Positions 52,968 through 61,103 of a stretch of DNA of 64,000 nucleotides are shown in pieces (the stretch's first letter is position 1; every line of letters starts with the position of its first letter). The notes under the pieces were generated by a model that saw only the letters and a list, made by a program, of their open reading frames with translations, made no database searches and was not told the origin of the DNA. The stretch spans positions 1 to 64,000 of the forward strand of contig JBDLJH010000010.1 in the NCBI GenBank assembly GCA_039714395.1, given 5' to 3'. This stretch comes from JAPHSX01 sp039714395 (GTDB taxonomy: Bacteria > Pseudomonadota > Gammaproteobacteria > Thiohalomonadales > Thiohalomonadaceae). A program made the translations under genes and the position numbers.

Positions 52968-54239
52968 CTAGCCGAATAAGCCCTCAAACGGCTCCACCTC
53001 TACCCAATCCCCACCCTCGATTGCGCCGCTTTCGGCTGACAGGACAATAAAACAGTTGGCCTGACTCATTGAACTCAATATATGTGAGCCCTGATTGCCG
53101 GTAGTGTGAACCTGCAACTCCCCACTTTCATCTGTTTTTAAAATGCCACGCTGAAAATCCTGGCGGCCCGGACGTTTTTTCAGTCTGTCGGCAGCTTTTA
53201 CTCGCAAGCGTAGCGGCATAGTGGCGTTCTCACCGGTGAGATAACGCAGACTGGGCTGTACGATCTGATAAAAGGTAGCCATTACCGAGACCGGATTTCC
53301 AGGCAGGCCAAAAAAGACTGCATTGTTGACGGTGCCAAAGGCCAGAGGTTTGCCCGGCTTCATGGCGATCTTCCAGAAATCCACCTGACCTAGAGTGTCG
53401 AGAGTCTGCTTGACGAAATCGGCCTCGCCAACGGAGACCCCGCCACTGGTGATCAGGACATCGGCGATCTCCGAGCCACTCTGAAAGGCCTCACTAATGG
53501 CCTGTGGGTCATCGCGAATCACGCCCATATCGATATGCTCCACATCAATATCTTTGAGCATACCGAAGATGCTGAAGCGGTTGCTGTCGTAGATTTGCCC
53601 CTCTAGCGGCTGCTCACCGATAGAACAGATTTCATCTCCGGTGGAGAAGCTGGCGACGCGTAGACGGCGTCGCACGGTTACCTCGGCAACACCGAGGGAG
53701 GCGAGTAGCCCCAACTCCGGAGCACGGATTTTCTGCCCTGGGGCAAGTACCACGCCATCTTTGGCAATATCCTCGCCGATGTGGCGTACGTTTTCTCCAC
53801 TCTTATGACCACTGCCGATGGTGACCTTATCGCCGTCGCGTGTTGCCAGCTCCTGCATCACCACGGTGTCGGCACCCTCAGGTACCATCGCGCCGGTCAT
53901 GATTCGCACCGCCTGTCCAGCCTGCATGCTGCCCTCGAACGGGACACCAGCAAAGGAACTGCCGATTACCTGCAGTGTTACTTCGCCGTCGGCGGGAATG
54001 TTGCCGCTGAAGATGGCGTAGCCATCCATCGCCGAGTTGACGTAGGCGGGAACATTGAGGGGGGAGGTTACAGGCTCGGCGACGATGCGTCGGTGGGCAT
54101 CGCGTAGGGCACAACGCTCAAAACCGGTGATTGGGCTCAGTGCATTACGAATGCGTTGTAACGCATCGCTAACGCTCAACAGTCCTTGTAGGCCAATGCT
54201 GTCGCAGTCGGCAGGGGTGTCTTTGTTTTCTTTGCTCAT
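52968..54239 (-). CDS. moeA: molybdopterin molybdenumtransferase MoeA
   Basis: A 423-residue protein that inserts molybdate into adenylylated molybdopterin. MoeA landmarks are present: VNSAMDGYAI, IMTGAMVPEGADTVV, FSTGDEI, the TSGGVSVGEADF loop and KPGKPLAFG. The start overlaps the mobB stop by one base (TAATG), so translation is coupled. It is the last gene of the mobA-mobB-moeA operon and ends at the bidirectional terminator. Confidence 0.97.
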   Translation of the reverse strand: MSKENKDTPADCDSIGLQGLLSVSDALQRIRNALSPITGFERCALRDAHRRIVAEPVTSPLNVPAYVNSAMDGYAIFSGNIPADGEVTLQVIGSSFAGVPFEGSMQAGQAVRIMTGAMVPEGADTVVMQELATRDGDKVTIGSGHKSGENVRHIGEDIAKDGVVLAPGQKIRAPELGLLASLGVAEVTVRRRLRVASFSTGDEICSIGEQPLEGQIYDSNRFSIFGMLKDIDVEHIDMGVIRDDPQAISEAFQSGSEIADVLITSGGVSVGEADFVKQTLDTLGQVDFWKIAMKPGKPLAFGTVNNAVFFGLPGNPVSVMATFYQIVQPSLRYLTGENATMPLRLRVKAADRLKKRPGRQDFQRGILKTDESGELQVHTTGNQGSHILSSMSQANCFIVLSAESGAIEGGDWVEVEPFEGLFG

Positions 54240-54802
54240 TAGGTTACCTGTTGTTGCGTGTTTTTAGTTGATTTGGTTTGTTGCTCCACCCACTCGCTAA
54301 CGAACTCGGCGATGGTGGCGATGCTGTTTAAGTCGAGCAGTGGTACTCCTGGTTTTTCATCAGGGGCGACGTCACTAGCGAAGGCGATGACATTGTGATC
54401 ATCCGGGTGGAGCAGTGGTTTGCACAGTTCGCTACGCCAAAGCTCTATTTTGGGAAATTTTTCGTGCTTAAAGCCTTCCACTAGCAGCAGATCAAAACGA
54501 CTGGGATCGAGGTGCTGTAGCAACTCATCAAGTTGTGGCTCGTTGCGTTGCTCATCGTGCTCGTTGACCAGTGCCCAGCGTCTGGCTGAGGCGACCATTG
54601 TCTGTGCCGCACCGGCCTTGCGTAGCCGGTAGCTGTCTTTGCCGGGGATGTCGATGTCAAAATCGTGGTGGGCATGCTTGATCAGGGCGATGCGCAGGCC
54701 GCGTGTGCGCAGCTCGGGGATCAGTTGCTCCAGCAGGGTTGTTTTGCCGGTACCGCTATAGGCGACAAAACCGAGGATGGGGCGGGCAAATTCAACCGAC
54801 AC
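54239..54802 (-). CDS. mobB: molybdopterin-guanine dinucleotide biosynthesis protein MobB
   Basis: A 187-residue GTP-binding protein with P-loop GYSGTGKTTLLEQL near the N-terminus, the IALIKHAHHDFDID segment and a LLLVEGFKHEKFPKIE motif, all typical of MobB. It assists MobA in adding GMP to molybdenum cofactor. It starts at GTG within the last 11 bases of mobA. The last 25 residues (QQTKSTKNTQQQ) are a polar tail. Confidence 0.95.
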   Translation of the reverse strand: MSVEFARPILGFVAYSGTGKTTLLEQLIPELRTRGLRIALIKHAHHDFDIDIPGKDSYRLRKAGAAQTMVASARRWALVNEHDEQRNEPQLDELLQHLDPSRFDLLLVEGFKHEKFPKIELWRSELCKPLLHPDDHNVIAFASDVAPDEKPGVPLLDLNSIATIAEFVSEWVEQQTKSTKNTQQQVT

Positions 54803-55400
54803 GCTGTTGTAGCCTCTGTTGCAGTGTTACCAGTTGCTCTGGTGTATTGATATTAATGAAGGCCTCTGGCTGGTCGGAGAAATCTGCACTGCAGTGCGCT
54901 ACGCTGTAAAACCAGTCGTGTACCTTGCGCCCGCCATCGGTAAGATAGCTACGCAGTCCCGTTAGTACGCTGCGTTTGACCAGCAGGACTACCGGGTGCA
55001 GTCGGTCACCGTCGTTCACGGTACAGACCTCGGCATGTTCCTGCTCTATGGTTTGTAACATGCGCTCGATCAGGTCTGTCGGCAGCAGTGGGGTATCGCA
55101 GGGTACACTGAGTACGTAGTCGCTATCGCTCTGCTCCAACGCACTCAACAGGCCAGCCAACGGTCCCAGGCCTCCAGCTATGGAGTCTTCGAACAGAGGG
55201 TAGCCGAACTCGGCATACTCGCGTTGACTGCGGTTACAGTTGATCAACAAAGAGGATGATTGGCCGCTAAGTCGCTCAATAACGTAGGCGATCATCGCTT
55301 TATTATTGAGTCGTGTCAGTCCCTTGTCTTCGCCCCCCATGCGCCGTGCTGCGCCGCCTGCGAGAATAACTGTGGTGATGCTTGGTTGGGTTTGTTGCAT
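54792..55400 (-). CDS. mobA: molybdenum cofactor guanylyltransferase MobA
   Basis: A 202-residue nucleotidyltransferase with the signature VILAGGAARRMGGEDKGL, NRSQREY, the SVPCDTPLLP metal-binding loop and LHPVVLL. It transfers GMP to the cofactor to make the bis-MGD form used by DMSO-reductase-family enzymes such as nitrate reductase and SoeA-type sulfite dehydrogenase. It leads the operon; a 13-G tract lies 135 bp upstream. Confidence 0.96.
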   Translation of the reverse strand: MQQTQPSITTVILAGGAARRMGGEDKGLTRLNNKAMIAYVIERLSGQSSSLLINCNRSQREYAEFGYPLFEDSIAGGLGPLAGLLSALEQSDSDYVLSVPCDTPLLPTDLIERMLQTIEQEHAEVCTVNDGDRLHPVVLLVKRSVLTGLRSYLTDGGRKVHDWFYSVAHCSADFSDQPEAFININTPEQLVTLQQRLQQRVG

Positions 55401-55534
55401 GAGCCCTCGAAACTAAGAGATGTCCAGTAGCTGTGCCCTCAATATTAGCATGGGTGCTGAGCGTTGTTTGTACCCCTTGAGGGGTAGCTAAACGACTTGC
55501 ACCAGCGAGTGGGGGCCGTCAATTTTGGCTTTGT

Positions 55535-55547
55535 GGGGGGGGGGGGG
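55535..55547. repeat. 13-base homopolymeric G tract
   Basis: Thirteen consecutive G residues lie in the 241-bp gap upstream of mobA. Tracts of this length slip readily in replication and can alter promoter spacing. The exact length is also prone to sequencing error. Confidence 0.9.
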
Positions 55548-55641
55548 ACACGACTGCCTATAGATTAGGGTGTGAAACATCGGTACTCCTATGGGCGTAA
55601 AATCAGCACTCGCTAGTGTCGTTGCTGTGATAATTCCTACT

Positions 55642-56511
55642 CTATTCCAGCAGGTCCTTCAGGCCGTAATGGCCACACTTTCTCCCTGCAAGACGTGACG
55701 CCTCGATTAACGCCAGTTCTAATGTATGGCCGCGTAGTAGCTGGTCGATCATACCGGCGTTGAAGGTATCGCCAGCCCCCAGGGTGTCGACTACCCGTGC
55801 TGGGGAAAAGGCGGGGGCGTGAAACAGGGTTCTCTCACTGTCGATGGCCGATGCTCCCATCTCGCCCCAGGTGCAGCAGATCATGGCATTAAGTTTTAAT
55901 GTGGCCATTCGCTGTAGAAAACTCTGTAAATCGTGGCTGCCGTTGTGCAGCGCATACTCCCTGGAGAAGAGGAGCAGGTCTGCGTAGCCGAAGAGCTTCT
56001 CAATGTTCTCCCGCGGTTTTTCCACCTCCAGTGAAATGAGCAGTTTGGGTTGATCGGCTCTGGCATGTGCCATCATTCTTTCTAATTCGGATATGTTGCG
56101 ACCTTCGAAGTGCAGCCAGTCGAGAGTATTGAGATCGATGCGTGAAAAGTCAGCGAAACGATATTCTGGCAGATCACGGTAGTGGACGATGGTGCGGCTG
56201 CCGTTGAGGCGATTGAGACTGATATAGGAGGTTGGAACCTTGCCGTGTGCGGCGGTGTGCAGTGCAGTGTGGTCTATGTGATGCTCATCGAGGTCGCTAA
56301 GGATCATTGTTGCATCGGGTTCGTCGGCCAGGGTACCTGCCCAGCTGCAGTCATGGCCCAGCTGACTTAGTACAGCCAGGGTGTTGCAGGCGTTGCCTCC
56401 GCGACGAAATTGCTGCGAGCTGGCGCGTACCTCCTGATCTTCGTGCGGGTAGTCGTCCACCACATTGATGATATCCAGCGTGGCATTGCCGACGGCAAGA
56501 ATACGGCCCAT
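55642..56511 (-). CDS. PfkB-family carbohydrate kinase (ketohexokinase-like)
   Basis: A 289-residue PfkB-type sugar kinase. The N-terminal motif GGNACNTLAVLSQLG (signature 1) and the C-terminal DTLGAGDTFNAGM (signature 2, with the catalytic Asp and anion hole) are present. The overall shape, including WAGTLADEPDATMI and GSRTIVHYRDLPEY, is nearer to ketohexokinase than to fructokinase or ribokinase; the sugar is unknown. GAGGAAACT precedes the ATG, which follows the queG stop by 9 bp. Confidence 0.9.
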   Translation of the reverse strand: MGRILAVGNATLDIINVVDDYPHEDQEVRASSQQFRRGGNACNTLAVLSQLGHDCSWAGTLADEPDATMILSDLDEHHIDHTALHTAAHGKVPTSYISLNRLNGSRTIVHYRDLPEYRFADFSRIDLNTLDWLHFEGRNISELERMMAHARADQPKLLISLEVEKPRENIEKLFGYADLLLFSREYALHNGSHDLQSFLQRMATLKLNAMICCTWGEMGASAIDSERTLFHAPAFSPARVVDTLGAGDTFNAGMIDQLLRGHTLELALIEASRLAGRKCGHYGLKDLLE

Positions 56512-56520
56512 AGTTTCCTC

Positions 56521-57588
56521 TTACGATTGTTGCTGCTTAAGCGCCCAGTTGATGTGTTCGCGTACCATCTCTGATGGGTGTTCACTCTGCTCTTTCAGCG
56601 CCTGAATGATGGAGCGGTTGTGCGGTGCATTGCCCATTGCCACGGCGATATTTCTCAGCCAGGCATGGTGACCTATGCGACGGATTGCCGAGCCTTCGGT
56701 ATTACGTAAGAAAGTTTCTTCATCCCACTGGAATAGATCTACCAGGCTACTGTTCCCGAGGTCGTGACGTGGCAGAAAATCCTTCTCTTTGGTAAGTGAG
56801 CCAAAACGGTTCCACGGGCAGAACAGCTGGCAGTCATCACAACCGTATATGCGGTTGCCGATCAGGGGGCGCAGCTCTAACGATATTGGCCCCTTTTGTT
56901 CGATGGTGAGGTAGGAGATACAGAGGCGGGCATCGACCACATAGGGCTCAATGATGGCGGCGGTGGGGCAGACCTCGATGCAGGCGGTGCAGCTGCCGCA
57001 ATGCTCCTCGACAGGGGTATCGGCGGGCAATGGCAGTGTGGTGTAAATTTCACCGAGAAAAAACCATGAGCCGGCCTCGCGACTGATTATGTTGGAATGT
57101 TTGCCGACCCAGCCCAGTCCGGCCTGCTGTGCCAGCGGTTTTTCCAGTACCGGGGCGCTGTCCACAAATACGCGGTAGCCAAACTCACCGACTGTTTCAC
57201 CAATCTTTTTTGCCAGCTGTTGTAGCCGTTTACGCATCATCTTGTGGTAGTCACGCCCCAGGGCATAGCGCGAGATGTAGCCCTTGCTGCTGTCTTTAAG
57301 TACGGCGAGGGCGTTATCGGCAGACTCGGGCAGGTATTCCATACGTGCGCTGATCACGCTAAGGGTTCCCGGTTCCAGCTCGGCAGGGCGACTGCGCTTG
57401 GTGCCGTGGCGTGCCATGTATTCCATTTCGCCGTGATAGCCCTTTTCCAGCCAGCGCTTGAGTGTCTCTTCGGCTGTATTGAGGTCGATGCCACTCACCC
57501 CTAGTTGTGAAAAGCCGAGTTCAGTTCCCCAGTGTTGGATCTGGGTGATCAGTTTTGTTGTATCGAATGGGTTCTGTGTCGGGCTCAT
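56521..57588 (-). CDS. queG: epoxyqueuosine reductase QueG
   Basis: A 355-residue cobalamin-dependent enzyme that reduces epoxyqueuosine to queuosine in tRNA. Two 4Fe-4S motifs are present: CGSCTACIEVCPTAAI and CDDCQLFCPWN, with C-terminal HEAT-like repeats. The start is uncertain between 57588 and 57609; the latter would overlap the divergent nnr start codon, so 57588 is preferred. Neither has a clear ribosome binding site. Confidence 0.95.
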   Translation of the reverse strand: MSPTQNPFDTTKLITQIQHWGTELGFSQLGVSGIDLNTAEETLKRWLEKGYHGEMEYMARHGTKRSRPAELEPGTLSVISARMEYLPESADNALAVLKDSSKGYISRYALGRDYHKMMRKRLQQLAKKIGETVGEFGYRVFVDSAPVLEKPLAQQAGLGWVGKHSNIISREAGSWFFLGEIYTTLPLPADTPVEEHCGSCTACIEVCPTAAIIEPYVVDARLCISYLTIEQKGPISLELRPLIGNRIYGCDDCQLFCPWNRFGSLTKEKDFLPRHDLGNSSLVDLFQWDEETFLRNTEGSAIRRIGHHAWLRNIAVAMGNAPHNRSIIQALKEQSEHPSEMVREHINWALKQQQS

Positions 57589-57607
57589 AGTGGTTATGAT
57601 ACCTGTC

Positions 57608-59086
57608 ATGAACCAATTACCCTATGCCCTCTACCGGGCCGAACAGGTACGTGAGCTGGACAGGCTTGCGATTGATTACTACGGCATCTCTGGTAACTCC
57701 CTGATGGGGGCAGCCGGCCAGGCGCTATTTGACGAGATACGGGGCAACTGGCCACGCGCCCGCAACATCGCCCTGATGTGTGGCGGCGGTAATAACGGTG
57801 GTGACGGTTATGTGGTGGCGAGACTGGCACGTCAGGCTGGAATTACCGTGGAACTACATCATCTGGTCGACCCCGGTGAGCTGCAGGGCGAGGCGCGCCA
57901 TGCCTGTGATGAGGCCATTGCCGCCGGGGTCTCCATGATTAACTATGATGGTCAAACTTTGGATGGCTTTGATTTAATTGTTGATGCGCTGTTTGGTACC
58001 GGCCTTAATGCTCCAGTTGAAGGGGTTTGGCGTGAGGCGATAGAGGCGATTAATTACGCCGCCACCCCGGTGATCTCCGTGGATATCCCCTCGGGTCTGA
58101 ATGCTGATAACGGTACGGTGATGGGGGCAGCGGTGCATGCTGATACAACCGTCTGCTTTATTGGTCTTAAGCGCGGCATGTTTACCGATGATGGTCCGGA
58201 TCACTGCGGCAAACTTCGCTTTGCCAGTCTTGGTGTGCCACCTGAGGTCTATGGCCATCTGCCGGATCATGCAGAACGCCTCGATTATGAGATGGTGCGC
58301 CACATACTGCCGCCACGCCCGCGTAATAGCCACAAGGGTGACTTTGGTCATGTATTGGTGATTGGTGGTGACCATGGTATGGCAGGGGCGGCGCGTATGG
58401 CTGCCGAGGCGGCGGCTCGTTGCGGTGCCGGTCTGGTGAGTGTGGCAACCCGTGCAGAACATACGGCGGCGATTACCGCTGCCCGCCCTGAGTTGATGTG
58501 CCACGTGGTGGAGCAGGCGAGTGAACTGACTCCGTTGTTGAGGCGTGCCTCGGTAGTGGTGATTGGCCCCGGTCTGGGACAGCAGTCGTGGGGTCGTGCG
58601 ATGTTATCGCGGGTACTCGACTGTGGTCTGCCGCTGGTGGTTGATGCCGATGCGATTAATCTTCTGGCGGTAGAGCCCTATTTCCATGATAAGTGGGTAC
58701 TTACCCCCCACCCGGGAGAAGCGGCACGACTGCTTGGATGTTCAACCGCTGAGGTACAGCAGGGGCGCTTTGGTACTGCCGCCTCCATCGTCGCCAGTTA
58801 TGGTGGTGTGGCGGTATTGAAGGGGGCAGGGAGCGTGATCGAGGCAATGGGCGGTGAGCCTGCTGTCTGTAGTGCAGGAAACCCCGGCATGGCCAGTGGT
58901 GGCATGGGGGATATCCTTAGTGGTGTCATTGCCAGCTTTATCGCGCAGGGCCTGGGACTGGAACAGGCGGCCCGCGTTGGTGTCACCCTGCATGGTGAGG
59001 CGGCAGACCGTGCGGCAGCAGAGGGGGAGCGGGGCATGCTTGCCAGTGATCTGTTGCCCGAGTTGCGTAAGCTCTGTAATCCCTGA
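57608..59086 (+). CDS. nnr: bifunctional NAD(P)H-hydrate epimerase/ADP-dependent dehydratase
   Basis: A 492-residue fusion that repairs hydrated NAD(P)H. The N-terminal YjeF_N epimerase domain (about 1-215) has CGGGNNGGDGYVVAR and DALFGTGLN; the C-terminal dehydratase (about 225-485) has HKGDFGHVLVIGGDHGMAGA and the AGNPGMASGGMGDILSGVIA-type catalytic loop. The ATG at 57608 lies only 19 bp from the divergent queG start, with no clear ribosome binding site. An in-frame upstream start at 57458 would run through queG and is rejected. It leads the run nnr-tsaE-amiC-mutL-miaA. Confidence 0.95.
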   Translation: MNQLPYALYRAEQVRELDRLAIDYYGISGNSLMGAAGQALFDEIRGNWPRARNIALMCGGGNNGGDGYVVARLARQAGITVELHHLVDPGELQGEARHACDEAIAAGVSMINYDGQTLDGFDLIVDALFGTGLNAPVEGVWREAIEAINYAATPVISVDIPSGLNADNGTVMGAAVHADTTVCFIGLKRGMFTDDGPDHCGKLRFASLGVPPEVYGHLPDHAERLDYEMVRHILPPRPRNSHKGDFGHVLVIGGDHGMAGAARMAAEAAARCGAGLVSVATRAEHTAAITAARPELMCHVVEQASELTPLLRRASVVVIGPGLGQQSWGRAMLSRVLDCGLPLVVDADAINLLAVEPYFHDKWVLTPHPGEAARLLGCSTAEVQQGRFGTAASIVASYGGVAVLKGAGSVIEAMGGEPAVCSAGNPGMASGGMGDILSGVIASFIAQGLGLEQAARVGVTLHGEAADRAAAEGERGMLASDLLPELRKLCNP

Positions 59087-59092
59087 TCATCT

Positions 59093-59581
59093 ATGAGTAC
59101 ATTCCCTCTATTTCTGCCCGATACTGAGGCGATGGAGGCCTTTGGTGGCTCTCTTGCCGCCTGCACTAATGGTGGTGAGGCGATCTATCTGCATGGCGAC
59201 CTGGGGGCAGGGAAGACCACCCTGGTGCGTGGTTTTCTGCGTGCACTGGGGCATGTGGGGGCGGTAAAGAGTCCTACCTACACCCTGGTGGAGCCCTATG
59301 AGTTGGCGACACGTCGCACCTACCACTTCGATCTTTACCGCCTTGGTGAGCCGGAAGAGCTGGAGTATATGGGGATTCGTGACTACCTCGATGGCGAGGC
59401 GGTATTGCTGGTGGAGTGGCCACAACGTGGCGAGGGGGTATTGCCCGCTGCCGATCTCGATATCACCATTGATTACACCGAAAGTGGACGTAACCTTACG
59501 CTTCGGAGCCATGGTGAGCGTGGAAGGGGCCTTGTTGACTGTCTTGAAGGTGACAAGTCGCAAGTCGCAAATCTTGACTAG
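59093..59581 (+). CDS. tsaE: tRNA t6A biosynthesis ATPase TsaE
   Basis: A 162-residue P-loop protein (HGDLGAGKTTLVRGFL) with SPTYTLVEPY, FDLYRL and EWPQRG, all characteristic of TsaE, which together with TsaB and TsaD makes threonylcarbamoyl adenosine at tRNA position 37. It starts 6 bp after the nnr stop. The last residues (GDKSQVANLD) and stop codon are encoded by a short repeat (59555-59607), which has probably lengthened or replaced the original end. Confidence 0.96.
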   Translation: MSTFPLFLPDTEAMEAFGGSLAACTNGGEAIYLHGDLGAGKTTLVRGFLRALGHVGAVKSPTYTLVEPYELATRRTYHFDLYRLGEPEELEYMGIRDYLDGEAVLLVEWPQRGEGVLPAADLDITIDYTESGRNLTLRSHGERGRGLVDCLEGDKSQVANLD

Positions 59582-59607
59582 CGACTCGAGACTAAGGACT
59601 CTCGACT
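59555..59607. repeat. short repeat at the tsaE 3' end
   Basis: AAGTCGC is repeated in tandem (59555-59561, 59562-59568), AGTCGC recurs inverted as GCGACT (59581-59586), and variants of GACTC follow to about 59607. It resembles a small degenerate intergenic repeat that now overlaps the end of the gene. Confidence 0.6.
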
Positions 59608-59652
59608 CAACTGATAAATACTTGATTTTTTTGTTATTTCCTTTAAAGTTAG

Positions 59653-59669
59653 AATTATAAGCTATAATT
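59653..59669. promoter_or_regulatory. AT-rich inverted repeat and -10-like box upstream of amiC
   Basis: AATTATA and TATAATT (59653-59659, 59663-59669) form a perfect inverted repeat with a 3-base centre, and the right arm contains a consensus TATAAT (59663-59668). It lies about 73 bases before the amiC start and fits a promoter covered by an operator. Confidence 0.45.
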
Positions 59670-59741
59670 AGTTATAAGAAGATAACCTAACTTAATGAAT
59701 AACAAAGAGAAATCAAATTCTCTCGTTATCAGGTGGAGCAT

Positions 59742-61058
59742 ATGATTCGGTCAGAATATCGCCTTATTGCGCTGCTTTTTCTCTGCATCAGCGTTCCAAG
59801 CTGGGCTGGTAGCACCATTAAGGGGCTACGGATGTGGCCTGCCCCTGATCATACCCGCCTCGTTTTTGATACCACCGGCCCGGTGCAACACTCCCTGTTT
59901 ATGTTGAAAAATCCTGACCGCCTGGTCATCGATATTAAGAATGCCCGTCTGGCCACCAATACCGATAAGCTGGATTATTCCAAGAGTTTGCTCTCAAGCA
60001 TCCGTAGTGCGCAGCGCAGTGGTAAAGACCTGCGTGTGGTGCTGGACTTAAAGGGAGCGGTAAAACCCAAGAGTTTCGTGCTCCGTCCCAATAATGAGTA
60101 TGGCCACCGTCTGGTTATCGACCTGCACGACAGCGCAAAGAAACCTGCACTCACTCGCACTACCATTAAGAGTCTCACCAGTAAAAGGAAGGCGCGTGAT
60201 GTAGTCATCGCCATCGATGCCGGTCACGGTGGTGATGACCCGGGCGCCGTTGGCCCCAACGGCGTTAAGGAGAAGGACGTGGTGCTGGCCGTTGCGCGTA
60301 AGCTGCAGAAGCTGGTTAACAGAGAGTCGGGAATGCGTGCGGTAATGATCCGCGACGGTGACTATTTCATCGGTCTGAAAAAGCGCGTCAAGCTGGCGCG
60401 TGAAACACACCGTGCCGATTTCTTCGTCTCGATTCATGCCGACTCCTTTAAAGATGGCCGCGCCCGTGGCTCTTCTGTGTACACCCTCTCACCGGGTGGC
60501 GCCTCGAGTGAACAGGCGCGCATGTTGGCCGAAAAGGAGAACTCCTCTGACCTTATCGGTGGCGTTAGTCTTGATGATAAAGACGATCTGCTCGCCTCGG
60601 TGCTGCTGGATCTCTCGCAGACCGCCAGTATTGAGGTCAGCACCGATGTGGCTTCGCGTGTCTTGCAGGGCTTGAAGAGTGTAGGAAAATTACACAAGCG
60701 TAAGGTAGGGCAAGCCGGTTTTCGTGTGCTGAAGTCGCCGGATCTTCCCTCAATTCTCGTTGAGACCGCCTTCATCTCCAATCCTGCTGAGGAGCGCAAA
60801 CTGCAAAGCTCGGCACACCAGCAGAAGCTGGCACAGGCGGTAATGAATGGGGTGCGTGGATACTTCAAAAAGAACCCACCTCCCGGCACTACCCTTGCGA
60901 TGTACAAAAAGCGTAAGCATGTCATTAGTCGTGGCGAGACCCTTTCCGAGATTGCCCGGCACTACAGGGTCAGTCTCAACACCCTGCGTAGCACCAACAA
61001 GCTGCGTGGTAACAGCCTGCGAATCGGTCAGGTATTGCAGATCCCTGCCGAGAGTTAA
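59742..61058 (+). CDS. amiC: N-acetylmuramoyl-L-alanine amidase (AmiC type, with LysM)
   Basis: A 438-residue cell-wall amidase. After a signal peptide (cleavage near SWA, residue 22) come an AMIN targeting domain (about 24-125), an amidase_3 catalytic domain (about 150-365; zinc motif IDAGHGGDDPGA, SIHADSF, SILVETAFISNP) and a C-terminal LysM domain (about 390-436). It cleaves septal murein during daughter-cell separation. The ATG at 59742 with AGGTGGAG upstream is chosen over a GTG three codons earlier. E. coli AmiC lacks the LysM; this form is common elsewhere in gammaproteobacteria. Confidence 0.96.
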   Translation: MIRSEYRLIALLFLCISVPSWAGSTIKGLRMWPAPDHTRLVFDTTGPVQHSLFMLKNPDRLVIDIKNARLATNTDKLDYSKSLLSSIRSAQRSGKDLRVVLDLKGAVKPKSFVLRPNNEYGHRLVIDLHDSAKKPALTRTTIKSLTSKRKARDVVIAIDAGHGGDDPGAVGPNGVKEKDVVLAVARKLQKLVNRESGMRAVMIRDGDYFIGLKKRVKLARETHRADFFVSIHADSFKDGRARGSSVYTLSPGGASSEQARMLAEKENSSDLIGGVSLDDKDDLLASVLLDLSQTASIEVSTDVASRVLQGLKSVGKLHKRKVGQAGFRVLKSPDLPSILVETAFISNPAEERKLQSSAHQQKLAQAVMNGVRGYFKKNPPPGTTLAMYKKRKHVISRGETLSEIARHYRVSLNTLRSTNKLRGNSLRIGQVLQIPAES

Positions 61059-61103
61059 AGCCGCACTTTTTCTCCACCACCGTTTCCTTTAAGCTGCCAG
61101 GGT

